Origin: Defluviicoccus sp.
Lineage (GTDB): Bacteria > Pseudomonadota > Alphaproteobacteria > MPNO01
Length of the DNA stretch: 64,000 nt
NCBI GenBank assembly: GCA_022826125.1
Contig: JAJDVM010000217.1
Coordinates: 1 to 64,000 of the forward strand
Reading direction: 5' to 3'
Within the stretch, counting starts at the first letter, position 1, and each line of letters begins with the position of its first letter. Below, piece by piece: positions 54,311 to 62,991 of this stretch. The notes under the pieces are model-generated. The model did not search any database. It was given only the letters and a program-made list of their open reading frames with translations, and was not told where the DNA came from. The translations under genes were made by a program, and so were the position numbers.

Positions 54311-54338
54311 CCCCCGACGGAACGAGTCCGGGGTGACA
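54311..54338. repeat. REP-like half palindrome
   Basis: CCCCCGACGGAACGAGTCCGGGGTGACA matches the right half of the element at 54048-54075, while its left arm is altered. It is probably a decayed copy. Confidence 0.5.
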
Positions 54339-54410
54339 GTCTCGGGGTCGGCAACGGCGCGGGCTTTCCGCCGGCTGTCGGTGGGAAATGCGGGTTAGAG
54401 CCTCGCCGGC

Positions 54411-54986
54411 TCAGGCGCGGCCGGCGGCGCCGGACAGCATGCCGGCGTCGATGCCGAGCTTGGCGATGGCGCGCTCCCAGCGGTCGTCGAGCCCCTCGCC
54501 GAAGATGAGGCCGTCGTCCGCCGGGACCGACAGCCACCCGTTGCGCTGGAGCTCGTCGTCGAGCTGGCCCGGCCCCCAGCCGGCATAGCCGAGCGCGAGC
54601 AGGCTGAATTTCGGGCCCTTGCCGGTGGCGATCGCCTTCAGGATGTCGATCGTGGCGGTCAGCGCCACGGTGTCGTCGATCACCAGCGTCGCGTCCTGAA
54701 CGTAGTCGGCGGAGTGCAGTACGAAGCCCCGCCCGGTTTCCACCGGGCCGCCGAAATGGACGTTGACGCCGTCCGGCGCCTCGGCTCCCGCGAGGTTCAG
54801 CTGGTCCAGCAGGTCGGGGAAGCTGATATTGTCCATCAGCTTGTTTATCACCAGCCCCATCGCGCCCTCGGCGGTATGGGCGCACATGTAGATGACCGAC
54901 CTGACGAAGCGCGAATCCTCCATCTGGGGCATCGCCACCAGAAGCTGACCCGTCAGATAGCCTTCGCTGTCGTCCCCGGCACTCAT
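54411..54986 (-). CDS. YqgE/AlgH (UPF0301) family protein
   Basis: The 191-residue protein reads [58 protein letters not shown], and [18 protein letters not shown], the defining pattern of UPF0301 (YqgE). The family is widespread and no enzymatic activity is known to me. AlgH in Pseudomonas was linked to alginate control. The gene stands alone between the parS gap and the DsbD-like gene and starts at the standard N-terminus. Confidence 0.93.
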   Translation of the reverse strand: MSAGDDSEGYLTGQLLVAMPQMEDSRFVRSVIYMCAHTAEGAMGLVINKLMDNISFPDLLDQLNLAGAEAPDGVNVHFGGPVETGRGFVLHSADYVQDATLVIDDTVALTATIDILKAIATGKGPKFSLLALGYAGWGPGQLDDELQRNGWLSVPADDGLIFGEGLDDRWERAIAKLGIDAGMLSGAAGRA

Positions 54987-55165
54987 GCCACGTTCTCCCG
55001 ACAGGTCCGAACCGCGGGGCGAAACCGGCTCGGAAAGTCCCGGCGCACACGACGATTTGAATTTTCGACGCGCGCCGCCGATCTATATACCCGGTACGCT
55101 GGCCACACCGGCCTTCGTTCGAAGTATAGCCCAGGATCGGCAAGAACGATATTGGTGCAACCGAC

Positions 55166-57307
55166 GTGATTCGCAACGCGACAACCGTTGTGGCCGCTTT
55201 CCTCGGCCTCGCCGCGCTGGCGCTGCCCGCGGCCTGGCCGGGCGAGGCGCGCGCGGCGGCGTCCCAGTGGTGGACCAACGAACACGGCGCGGTGCGCCTG
55301 ATCGCCGCGTCGGATGCCGTCGGCGACCGCCGGACGCTCCGCCTCGGCATCCATTTCCGGATGAACGACAACTGGAAGATCTACTGGCGTTCGCCGGGCG
55401 ACGCCGGGTTCCCGCCGCAACCGGACTGGTCGGGCTCGCGGAACCTCGACAAGGCGGCGCTGTCCTGGCCCGCGCCGGAGCGTTTTTCGGTCATCGGCCT
55501 GGAGACGCTGGGCTACAGCGGCGAGGTCGTTCTTCCGGTCGACGCGACGCTCGTCGAGCCCGGCAGCCCGCTCGTCCTCAGGGCAAAGATCCCCTATTTG
55601 ACCTGCGACGACGTCTGCGTTCCCTATGTGGCGGATCTCGCGCTTCGGCTGCCGGGCGGGGCGGCGACGTCGTCGGTCGAGACGGCGCTGATCGAGCGAT
55701 TCGACGCGCTCGTCCCGCGCAGCGGCCCGGGCCTGCCGATCCGCGTCGCGTCGGTGGCCGCGGTCGGCGGAGACGTAACCCGGGCGCTGGAGATCTCCAT
55801 CGCGGCGGACGCGCCGCTGTCGCGGCCGGACATCTACGTGGAGGGGCCGGACGGCTGGGCCTTCGGCGCGCCCGATTACCGGATCGGCTCTGACGGCAAG
55901 ACCGCCTTCGCGCGCGTCGCCGCTCTCGCGCCGCCCCGGGGCGGCGGTAGCCTGGCCGGCCGCGAGATGCGCTTCACCGTGGTCGACGGCGTCCGGGCCG
56001 CCGAGCAGGCGCTGACGCCGGCAGCCGCGCGGACCGCTTCTCCGGCCGCGGCGCCGCCGGCGGAAAGAGGGCTGTGGCTGGTCCTCCTTCTGGCCGTGGC
56101 GGGCGGGCTCATCCTCAACCTGATGCCCTGCGTGCTCCCGGTTCTCTCGCTGAAGCTGGTTTCCGCCATGGGACACGGCGGGGGCGACCGGCGCGACGTG
56201 CGGACCGGCTTTCTCGCCTCGGCGGCAGGCATCCTCGTGTCCTTCCTCGTGCTCGCCAGCGGCGTCGCCGGGCTGCGTCTCGCCGGCGAGTCCGTGGGCT
56301 GGGGTGTCCAGTTCCAGCAACCCGTCTTCCTCGCCTTCATGGCGGTCGTCGTAACGCTCTTTTCCGCCAATCTCTTCGGCCTGTTCGAGGTCCGCCTTCC
56401 CGGCAGGGTGTCCGACATGGCCGTGGGCGCAAGCGGCCACGGGAAGAAGGGGATGGTGGGCCACTTCCTGACCGGCGTCTTCGCGACGCTCCTGGCGACG
56501 CCGTGCTCGGCTCCGTTCCTCGGCACGGCGGTCAGCTTCGCGCTCTCGCGCGGCAGCGCGGAAATCTATGCCGTATTCCTGTGCCTCGGGATCGGTTTGG
56601 CGCTCCCCTATCTGGCGGGCGCCGCCTTCCCCGGCATCGCGACCCGGATGCCGCGCCCCGGGCAATGGATGGTGACGCTCCGGCGCGGTCTCGGGATCCT
56701 GCTGCTGGGGACCGCCGTCTGGCTGGTGACGGTGCTGGCGGTCCAGCTCGGCACCTGGCCGGCGGTCGCGGTCGCCGCGGCGCTCGGGATGCTGCTCGTC
56801 GGGCTCGCGTTCGCGCGCCCCGGGGCCGAACGGACGCCGCGGTTCGGGCGCGGCGTTGCCGGGGTTGCAGGCGCGGCGGCGCTGGCGATCGCGGTCTGGT
56901 CGGGCTCCGCGCCGGACGGCGCAAGGACCGCCGCCGCGCACTGGATGCCATTCGACCGGCAGGCGATAGCATCCGCCGTGGCGTCCGGCGCGGTGGTGTT
57001 CGTCGACGTGACCGCGGACTGGTGCATAACCTGCCAGGTCAACAAGGCGCTGGTCCTCAACAACGACCCCGTGCGGGGCCGGCTCGCCGGGGACGGGGTG
57101 GTGGCGATGATCGCCGACTGGACCCGGCCCAGCGACGAGATCGGCGCCTATCTCGAGTCATTCGGCCGCTTCGGGATACCGTTCAACGCGGTGTACGGTC
57201 CGGCGCGCCCCAACGGCGAGCCGCTGCCCGAACTCCTCACCGAGGCGGCGGTGCTCGAAGCCATGGACCGGGCCGCCGGCAAGCCTCCCCGGATCGCCGA
57301 ACGCTGA
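55166..57307 (+). CDS. DsbD-like thiol:disulfide interchange protein
   Basis: The 713-residue protein has a signal peptide (AAFLGLAALALPAAWPGEARA), a periplasmic N-domain with the Cys pair LTCDDVCVPY (about 152-157), and about eight membrane helices with the conserved MPCVLPV and ATPCSAPF cysteines. The C-terminal thioredoxin-like domain has VDVTADWCITCQ. Together these pass electrons from cytoplasmic thioredoxin across the membrane to periplasmic thiols, as in DsbD and ScsB. The first codon is a GTG, with other nearby GTG/TTG codons possible. It is followed by a REP-like hairpin and a peroxiredoxin. Confidence 0.9.
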   Translation: MIRNATTVVAAFLGLAALALPAAWPGEARAAASQWWTNEHGAVRLIAASDAVGDRRTLRLGIHFRMNDNWKIYWRSPGDAGFPPQPDWSGSRNLDKAALSWPAPERFSVIGLETLGYSGEVVLPVDATLVEPGSPLVLRAKIPYLTCDDVCVPYVADLALRLPGGAATSSVETALIERFDALVPRSGPGLPIRVASVAAVGGDVTRALEISIAADAPLSRPDIYVEGPDGWAFGAPDYRIGSDGKTAFARVAALAPPRGGGSLAGREMRFTVVDGVRAAEQALTPAAARTASPAAAPPAERGLWLVLLLAVAGGLILNLMPCVLPVLSLKLVSAMGHGGGDRRDVRTGFLASAAGILVSFLVLASGVAGLRLAGESVGWGVQFQQPVFLAFMAVVVTLFSANLFGLFEVRLPGRVSDMAVGASGHGKKGMVGHFLTGVFATLLATPCSAPFLGTAVSFALSRGSAEIYAVFLCLGIGLALPYLAGAAFPGIATRMPRPGQWMVTLRRGLGILLLGTAVWLVTVLAVQLGTWPAVAVAAALGMLLVGLAFARPGAERTPRFGRGVAGVAGAAALAIAVWSGSAPDGARTAAAHWMPFDRQAIASAVASGAVVFVDVTADWCITCQVNKALVLNNDPVRGRLAGDGVVAMIADWTRPSDEIGAYLESFGRFGIPFNAVYGPARPNGEPLPELLTEAAVLEAMDRAAGKPPRIAER

Positions 57308-57324
57308 GCCGAAAAAGAGCGTCC

Positions 57325-57367
57325 GTCCGGGGTGACAAGCAGGCGCCCATCGCCTATGTCACCCGGA
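57325..57367. repeat. REP-like palindrome with long loop
   Basis: GTCCGGGGTGACA and TGTCACCCGGA are inverted around a 20-base loop between the DsbD-like and peroxiredoxin genes. The arms match those at 54048-54075. Confidence 0.6.
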
Positions 57368-57392
57368 TCGACACACCAGCGAGGGGCATGAC

Positions 57393-57875
57393 ATGACAAT
57401 CCAGGTCGGCGACAAGATTCCTTCCGCAACCCTGACGGCAATGGGCGCGGACGGTCCGGCGGCGGTCGAGACCGGCGATTTGTTCTCCGGCAAGAAGGTC
57501 GTTCTCTTCGCGGTTCCCGGGGCGTTCACCCCGACCTGCTCCGCCAAGCACCTGCCCGGCTTCGTCGAGCAGGCCGACGCGATCAAGGCCAAGGGCGTCG
57601 ACACCGTCGCCTGCGTCGCGGTCAACGACGTTTTCGTGATGGATGCCTGGGGCAAGAGCCAAAGCGTCGGCGACAAGGTGCAGATGCTGGCGGACGGCAG
57701 CGCCGATTTCGCCCGGGCGCTCGATGTCGAGCTCGATCTCGTCGGCCGGGGCCTCGGGGTACGGTCGCGCCGCTACTCCATGATCGTCGAGGACGGCACC
57801 GTGACCCAGCTCAATCTCGAAGAGGGCGGCGGGTACGAGGTGAGCGACGCGGGCACCATCCTCAGCCAGCTCTGA
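57393..57875 (+). CDS. Peroxiredoxin, Prx5 type
   Basis: The 160-residue protein has [16 protein letters not shown] with the peroxidatic Cys near residue 50 and the typical [10 protein letters not shown] region, as in Prx5 (AhpC/TSA redoxin family). It reduces hydroperoxides using glutathione or a thioredoxin-like partner. A complete ORF with ATG behind AGCGAGGGGC. It follows the DsbD-like protein, suggesting a periplasm/cytoplasm redox theme. No resolving Cys is obvious, as in some one-Cys Prx5 proteins. Confidence 0.94.
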   Translation: MTIQVGDKIPSATLTAMGADGPAAVETGDLFSGKKVVLFAVPGAFTPTCSAKHLPGFVEQADAIKAKGVDTVACVAVNDVFVMDAWGKSQSVGDKVQMLADGSADFARALDVELDLVGRGLGVRSRRYSMIVEDGTVTQLNLEEGGGYEVSDAGTILSQL

Positions 57876-57890
57876 CCCCGAAAGAACGGA

Positions 57891-58337
57891 TTACGCATCG
57901 GCCTCGCGCGCCTGCGCGAGGCCCTTGCGCGCCAGCGCGTCGGCGCGCTCGTTGTCGGGGTGGCCGGCATGGCCCTTGACCCAGCGCCACTCGATTTCGT
58001 GCCCCGCCGCGGCGGCGTCGAGACGTTGCCACAGGTCGACGTTCTTCACCGGTTTCTTCGCCGCGGTCTTCCAGCCATTGGCCTTCCAGCCGCCGATCCA
58101 GCGCGTGATCCCGTCCCTCAGATAGGTGCTGTCGGTATGGAGCCGCACCGTGGACGGGCGCTTCAGGGCCTCGATCGCCCGGATCGCGGCCAGCAGTTCC
58201 ATCCGGTTGTTGGTGGTCGCGTCCTCGCCGCCGCAGATCTCCTTTTCGGTGTCGCCGTAGCGCAGCAGCGCGCCCCAGCCGCCCGGGCCGGGATTTCCGC
58301 TGCAAGCGCCGTCGGTGAAGATGTCGACCGCAATCAT
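57891..58337 (-). CDS. rnhA: Ribonuclease HI
   Basis: The 148-residue enzyme cuts RNA in RNA-DNA hybrids. [22 protein letters not shown] holds the first catalytic Asp, [13 protein letters not shown] the Glu, [12 protein letters not shown] the second Asp and [15 protein letters not shown] the last Asp. All four metal-binding residues are present. Its ATG overlaps the thrB stop as ATGA, the conserved ispH-thrB-rnhA order of alphaproteobacteria. The track ORF that continues upstream is a thrB frame shadow. Confidence 0.95.
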   Translation of the reverse strand: MIAVDIFTDGACSGNPGPGGWGALLRYGDTEKEICGGEDATTNNRMELLAAIRAIEALKRPSTVRLHTDSTYLRDGITRWIGGWKANGWKTAAKKPVKNVDLWQRLDAAAAGHEIEWRWVKGHAGHPDNERADALARKGLAQAREADA

Positions 58338-59299
58338 GTTTCGAGTCCGTACGCTCCGGGGTCCGTCACGCGCTGGTGAAAGCGCAGCTTGTGAAGATAC
58401 TCCAGGGGGTCCTTCCGACCCACGAGCACGCCTTCCGGCGGAAACAGCGCGTCGTGGAGGCGGGTCAGGAAAAACCGCAGCGCGGCTCCCCGGGCGAGCA
58501 CGGGAAGGGCCGCTATCTCCCGGTCCTCCAGGGCGCGCACCGAACGGTATCCCGCGATCAGCCGCCGGGCCTTGGTGACGTTGAAGCTGAGATCCGCCTC
58601 GAAACACCAGGCGTTGAGGCAGATCGCGAGCTCGTAGGCGTAGAGGTCGTTGCAGGCGAAATAGAAGTCGATGATCCCCGACAGCCGGTCGCCGAGGAAG
58701 AAGACGTTGTCCGGGAACAGGTCCGCGTGGATCACGCCGGCGGCGGCGTCCCCCGGCCAATGCGCGTCGAGAAAGTCCAGCTCCTCGTCGATCTCGCGGC
58801 GGACGCCCGGGGCTATCCCGTCGGCCGAATCGCGGCATGTCGCGAACAGGGGTCGCCAGCCCGGCAAACCCAGCGCGTTCTCGCGCCCCGGGGGGAAATC
58901 CTCTCCCGCGCGGTGCATTTCGGCGGTCGCGCGGCCCAGCGCGGCGCAATGCTCCGCGCCGGCTCTCCTGACGCACATCCCGTTGAGGAAGGTGACGATG
59001 GCCGCGGGACGGCCGCAGAGCTCGCGCAACGCCTCGCCGTCGCGGCCCGGCACCGGGGTGGGGCAGGCGATGCCGCGCCCGGCCAGATGCTCCATCAATC
59101 CGAGAAAGAAGGGCAGGTCTTCCGGCGCGACCCGGCGTTCGTAGAGGGTGAGAATGAACGTGCCCCGCTCGGTCTGCAGCAGGTAGTTGGAGTTTTCGAT
59201 CCCTTCGGCGATGCCCTTGCAGGCGAGGACGCCGCCGATGTCGTAAGCGCCGACGAACGCGTTGAGCGCGTCGTCCGGGACGTCCGTGTAGACCGCCAT
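58334..59299 (-). CDS. thrB: Homoserine kinase (choline-kinase fold)
   Basis: The 321-residue protein has the APH/choline-kinase fold of the alphaproteobacterial Thr[23 protein letters not shown]...GIENSNYLL near the start, [14 protein letters not shown] with the catalytic Asp, and [24 protein letters not shown]. It phosphorylates homoserine for ThrC, which is also encoded in the window. It lies between ispH (upstream) and rnhA (downstream). Confidence 0.93.
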   Translation of the reverse strand: MAVYTDVPDDALNAFVGAYDIGGVLACKGIAEGIENSNYLLQTERGTFILTLYERRVAPEDLPFFLGLMEHLAGRGIACPTPVPGRDGEALRELCGRPAAIVTFLNGMCVRRAGAEHCAALGRATAEMHRAGEDFPPGRENALGLPGWRPLFATCRDSADGIAPGVRREIDEELDFLDAHWPGDAAAGVIHADLFPDNVFFLGDRLSGIIDFYFACNDLYAYELAICLNAWCFEADLSFNVTKARRLIAGYRSVRALEDREIAALPVLARGAALRFFLTRLHDALFPPEGVLVGRKDPLEYLHKLRFHQRVTDPGAYGLET

Positions 59300-59318
59300 T
59301 TCAGGGTTGGCGACCGGG

Positions 59319-60263
59319 TCAGGCCGTGAGCGCCCGCGGCAGGCTGAACTCGACCGACTCCTCGATCAGCGAGACCTCTTCGACCGTGACGTCGAACAGC
59401 GTCCGGCAACGATCGATCAACTCCTGAACCAGGATCTCGGGCGCGGACGCGCCGGCGGTCAGGCCCAGCGTGCCGACGCCGTCCAGCCAGGCCGGATCGA
59501 TTTCGCGCGCGCGCTGGATCAGGACCGCCTTTTCGCACCCCGCGTCTTTCGCCACCTCGGCCAGCCGCTTGGAGTTGGACGAATAGGGCGCGCCGATCAC
59601 CGCAAGCGCGTCGCAGCGCTCCGCGATCGCCTTGACCGCGGCCTGGCGGTTGGTGGTCGCGTAGCAGATGTCTTCCTTGCGCGGCGGCTCGATGGCGGGA
59701 AAGCGCTCCATCAGGACCTCGACGATCGCTTCGGTCTCGTCGACCGAGAGCGTGGTCTGGGTGACATAGGAAAGCCGTTCCGGATCCGCGACCTCGACGG
59801 TTCTCGCCTGTTCCACGGTTTCGACGAGGATCATGCCGCCCTCGGGAAGCTGGCCCATGGTGCCGATCACCTCGGGATGGCCCGCGTGGCCGATCAGGAT
59901 GACCTGGCGGCCCTCGCTCTCGTGCCGGCGCGCGTCGACATGGACCTTGGTGACCAGCGGGCAGGTGGCGTCGAGATAGAACAGCTCGCGCTCGTCGGCT
60001 TCGGAGAATACCGCCCTGGCGACGCCGTGGGCGCTGAAGACGACCGGAACGCCGTCCGGAATCTCTTCCAGCTCTTCGACGAAGACCGCGCCCTTTTCCT
60101 CCAGCGCCTCGACCACGAAGCGGTTGTGGACGATCTCGTGGCGGACATAGACCGGCGCGCCGTATTTCTCGAGCGCCAGCTCGACGATCTTGATCGCGCG
60201 GTCCACGCCCGCGCAGAAACCGCGCGGCCCGGCGAGCAGAATTTTGAGCGGAGGCTTTTGCAT
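59319..60263 (-). CDS. ispH: 4-hydroxy-3-methylbut-2-enyl diphosphate reductase
   Basis: The 314-residue enzyme makes IPP and DMAPP in the last step of the MEP pathway. The three [4Fe-4S] cysteines are visible in GPRGFCAGV (C17), DATCPLV and CDAL-preceding [16 protein letters not shown] and AGASAPE are standard substrate-binding segments. It complements the type 2 isomerase at 25191-26294. It is the first gene of the ispH-thrB-rnhA operon and starts [17 protein letters not shown]. Confidence 0.96.
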   Translation of the reverse strand: MQKPPLKILLAGPRGFCAGVDRAIKIVELALEKYGAPVYVRHEIVHNRFVVEALEEKGAVFVEELEEIPDGVPVVFSAHGVARAVFSEADERELFYLDATCPLVTKVHVDARRHESEGRQVILIGHAGHPEVIGTMGQLPEGGMILVETVEQARTVEVADPERLSYVTQTTLSVDETEAIVEVLMERFPAIEPPRKEDICYATTNRQAAVKAIAERCDALAVIGAPYSSNSKRLAEVAKDAGCEKAVLIQRAREIDPAWLDGVGTLGLTAGASAPEILVQELIDRCRTLFDVTVEEVSLIEESVEFSLPRALTA

Positions 60264-60365
60264 CGGCTCCTGACTCCGTCCCGATCCCCGCCTTGAGGAT
60301 CGGTGGGCGGAACACTAGAGTGCCGGATCAGATAGCACAGCGGCTTTCGGATAGGAACCTTGGTC

Positions 60366-60605
60366 ATGGCGGAACCGGTCATCGCGCAGAAGGAGCCCTA
60401 CGGCGTCGAGGTCGAGACGGGCAAGGAATATTGGTGGTGCGCCTGCGGGCGCAGCCAGTCCCAGCCGTTCTGCGACGGCTCTCACAAGGGTACCGGCCTC
60501 GCGCCCATGCAGTACGAGGCGAAGGCGGACCGGACGATCTGGTTCTGCGGCTGCAAGAGCACGTCCAACAGCCCGGTCTGCGACGGCACCCACAACGACC
60601 TCTAG
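60366..60605 (+). CDS. CDGSH iron-sulfur domain protein
   Basis: The 79-residue protein has two CDGSH-type motifs in tandem: [16 protein letters not shown] and [16 protein letters not shown]. Each uses three Cys and one His to hold a [2Fe-2S] cluster, as in mitoNEET relatives. Electron transfer or cluster delivery is the likely role. The ATG at 60366 follows AGGAACCTTGGTC; the track start at 60360 is a TTG. It is divergent from ispH. Confidence 0.9.
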   Translation: MAEPVIAQKEPYGVEVETGKEYWWCACGRSQSQPFCDGSHKGTGLAPMQYEAKADRTIWFCGCKSTSNSPVCDGTHNDL

Positions 60606-60611
60606 CCCGGG

Positions 60612-61169
60612 ATGGCGCGTCCCCGGGGCTGCCCCGCCTTGCCGGCCCGCCGCAGGATCGCCGTCGCGCTGGCCGCGGCGTCGATACCGTTGCTGCTCTA
60701 TGCCTGCGGCGGCGGGGACAGGTTCTCCCAAAGGATCTGCCCCCGGGTCCAGATCCTCGAATATGCCGACAGGCTGACCGAATTCGCCCAAGGGTCGGGG
60801 CGGGACCTCACCGATGTCGTGCTGAATGGCCGGCTGGTCAATTTCGACGGGGAATGCAACGTCGAGGACGACAGGGTCGAGCTGGACCTCGCGGTCGAGT
60901 TCGTTCTCGAGCGCGGGCCGGCGAACCGCGGCCGCGAGGGGCGTTTCGCCTATTTCGTCGCGATCCCCGAGTTCCACCCCGCCGAGCGCGGCAAACGGGT
61001 ATTTCCCGTCGAGATGAAATTCGAGAGCGGCGCCAACCGGGTGCGCTATCGCGACGAGATCTCCATCGCGATACCGGTGACCGGACAGCGCGGCGCATCG
61101 GACTTCAACGTCTTCCTGGGTTTTCAACTGAGCCGAGACCAGCTCCGCTTCAACCGGTCCGGCGGTTGA
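60612..61169 (+). CDS. Predicted lipoprotein, unknown function
   Basis: The 185-residue product has an export signal ending in the lipobox LLLYAC (Cys near residue 32). The mature part ([63 protein letters not shown]) is rich in strands and has two cysteines that could form a disulfide. I believe related proteins exist in alphaproteobacteria but I know no function. It starts 6 bases after the CDGSH gene stop, so the two are probably co-transcribed. Confidence 0.75.
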   Translation: MARPRGCPALPARRRIAVALAAASIPLLLYACGGGDRFSQRICPRVQILEYADRLTEFAQGSGRDLTDVVLNGRLVNFDGECNVEDDRVELDLAVEFVLERGPANRGREGRFAYFVAIPEFHPAERGKRVFPVEMKFESGANRVRYRDEISIAIPVTGQRGASDFNVFLGFQLSRDQLRFNRSGG

Positions 61170-61200
61170 CGCGGATATACCGGCCCATTAGATAAGACCT

Positions 61201-61219
61201 GTCCGGCCCCGGGCCGGAC
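61201..61219. terminator. Palindromic hairpin after the lipoprotein gene
   Basis: GTCCGGCC and GGCCGGAC pair perfectly around a 3-base loop 30 bases after the stop codon. There is no T run, so termination is uncertain; it may separate this gene from the riboswitch leader. Confidence 0.4.
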
Positions 61220-61235
61220 GCTGCGCTACACAGAC

Positions 61236-61430
61236 GACGCCTGCGGGAGAGTCCGGTTCATCACCGGCGCCGAAGGAGCAAGGGCCCCGGAAACTCTCAG
61301 GCAAACGGACCGCAGGTCGATGTGTCTCTGGAAAGCGGGCCGCTTCGCGGATAGGGGAGCGGCTCCACCGAAGGGGTAAGCGGAACCGCCAGGTTTCGTG
61401 AATCTCTCAGGTCCACGGACAGAGGGGGCG
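61236..61430 (+). ncRNA. Tandem glycine riboswitch upstream of gcvT
   Basis: Two glycine aptamers lie back to back. The first contains GCGGGAGAG...GCCGAAGGAGCAA...AAACTCTCAGGCAAACGGACCGC (about 61241-61315). The second contains TCTGGAAAGC...CCACCGAAGGGGTAAGC...AATCTCTCAGGTCCACGGACAGAGG (about 61321-61428). These are the conserved cores of the family, and the position directly before gcvT is its classic place. Glycine binding probably turns on the cleavage operon. Confidence 0.93.
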
Positions 61431-61470
61431 CGCGGCGCACTACGCGCGCGTGCTGTCCGTGGAGATTCCG

Positions 61471-62592
61471 ATGAACGAGCCCGAAGCCGCGGCGGCGAAA
61501 ACGACCCCGCTGACCGGTCTGCACCGGGAGCTCGGCGCCAGGATGGCGCCGTTCGCCGGCTACGACATGCCAATCCAATACGCCGGCGGCATCGTCGAAG
61601 AGCATTTGCATACGCGAAGCGCCGCTTCGCTGTTCGACGTTTCGCATATGGGACAGCTCGTAATCCGGGGCGACGACCGGGTACGGGCGCTGGAGGCGCT
61701 GGTGCCGGGCGACATCGCGGGGCTCTCGCCCGGCGGCATGCGCTACACGATGCTGACCGACGATTCCGGCGGCATTCTCGACGACCTCATCGTCACCGAT
61801 GTCGGCACCTATTTGTTCGTCGTCGCCAACGCGGCCTGCAAGGAGGACGACATCGCGCACATCCGCGCGGCGCTGCCGACGGGATGCGTGCTGGAGGAGC
61901 TCGACCGCGGGCTGGTGGCGCTCCAGGGTCCGAAGGCGGCCGCGGCGCTGACGGCTCTGGCGCCGGGCGCGGACGCGCTTCCCTTCATGACCGCGGCGCC
62001 CTTCGAGATCGACGGCGTCAAGCTCGCCATTACTCGGTCCGGCTATACCGGCGAGGACGGGTTCGAGATCTCGATCCCCGCCGGGGACACCGAGCGGGTC
62101 GCCCGCATGCTGCTCGACCTGCCGGAAGTCCGGCCCGCCGGGCTCGGCGCGCGCGACACGCTGAGGCTGGAGGCCGGGCTCTGCCTCTATGGGCAGGATA
62201 TCGACCGGACCACCACGCCGGTCGAGGCGGGGCTCGCCTGGACCGTCGGCAAGCGGAGGCGGGCGGAGGGCGGCTTTCCCGGCGCCGGCGTCATCCTCGA
62301 TCAGATAGCCTCGGGTCCGCCGCGCCGCCGCGTCGGTATCCGTCCGGACGGCCGGGCGCCGGCCCGCGCCCACACGACGGTGCGGGACGTCGGGGGCGAG
62401 GCCGTCGGGGAGATCACCAGCGGCGGCTTCGGGCCGAGCGTCGGCGGTCCGGTGGCGATGGGCTACGTCGCCGCCGGGGCGAGCGAGGCGGGCCGGCCGG
62501 TCGAGGTCGTCGTCCGCGACAAGCCGCTTCCGGCGCGGATCGCGAAGCTGCCGTTCGTTCCGCACCGCTATTTCAAGGACAGGGGAGGGTAG
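61471..62592 (+). CDS. gcvT: Aminomethyltransferase (glycine cleavage T protein)
   Basis: The 373-residue protein takes the aminomethyl group from H protein to tetrahydrofolate. MAPFAGYDMPIQYAGGI, LFDVSHMGQL and GYTGEDGFEISIP are typical of GcvT. The ATG at 61471, 5 bases behind GGAGA, is preferred to the GTG at 61450 in the same frame. It is the first gene after the glycine riboswitch and precedes gcvH by 4 bases. Confidence 0.94.
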   Translation: MNEPEAAAAKTTPLTGLHRELGARMAPFAGYDMPIQYAGGIVEEHLHTRSAASLFDVSHMGQLVIRGDDRVRALEALVPGDIAGLSPGGMRYTMLTDDSGGILDDLIVTDVGTYLFVVANAACKEDDIAHIRAALPTGCVLEELDRGLVALQGPKAAAALTALAPGADALPFMTAAPFEIDGVKLAITRSGYTGEDGFEISIPAGDTERVARMLLDLPEVRPAGLGARDTLRLEAGLCLYGQDIDRTTTPVEAGLAWTVGKRRRAEGGFPGAGVILDQIASGPPRRRVGIRPDGRAPARAHTTVRDVGGEAVGEITSGGFGPSVGGPVAMGYVAAGASEAGRPVEVVVRDKPLPARIAKLPFVPHRYFKDRGG

Positions 62593-62596
62593 GGCG

Positions 62597-62971
62597 ATGG
62601 CCGAACTCAGATACAGCGAGGAGCACGAGTGGGTGCGCGTGGAGGGCGATATCGCCGTGATCGGGATATCGGACTATGCGCAGGATCAGCTCGGCGACGT
62701 GGTGTTCGTCGAGCTCCCCGAACCCGGCCGCGCGGTGGCGAAGGGCGAGGAGGCCGCCGTCGTCGAATCGGTGAAGGCGGCGAGCGAGGTCTATGCCCCG
62801 GTGACCGGAGAGGTGGTGGAGGTCAACGAGCCCCTGGCCGACGACCCGGGCCTGGTCAACCGGGAACCCACCGCCGGCGGCTGGTTCATGAAGGTGCGGA
62901 TGGCCGATCCGGGGGAGGTCGAGGCGTTGCTGGACGAAGCCGCCTACGACAGCTTCGTCTCCGCCCTCTGA
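62597..62971 (+). CDS. gcvH: Glycine cleavage system H protein
   Basis: The 124-residue protein is the lipoyl carrier of the glycine cleavage system. The lipoylated Lys is residue 60 in [17 protein letters not shown], and the family's [12 protein letters not shown] strand is intact. Standard length. It lies between gcvT and gcvPA in one operon. Confidence 0.96.
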   Translation: MAELRYSEEHEWVRVEGDIAVIGISDYAQDQLGDVVFVELPEPGRAVAKGEEAAVVESVKAASEVYAPVTGEVVEVNEPLADDPGLVNREPTAGGWFMKVRMADPGEVEALLDEAAYDSFVSAL

Positions 62972-62991
62972 AGCATCCGGGAGGCCGAGCG

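Larger units (their letters stand above)
54017..54410. other. Intergenic region with parS and REP-like palindromes
   Basis: This 394-base gap has no supported gene. It contains a 28-base REP-like palindrome (54048-54075), a perfect parS palindrome (54095-54110) and a second REP-like half-palindrome (54311-54338). Small ORFs here read low-complexity proline/arginine text and are not believed. Confidence 0.8.
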
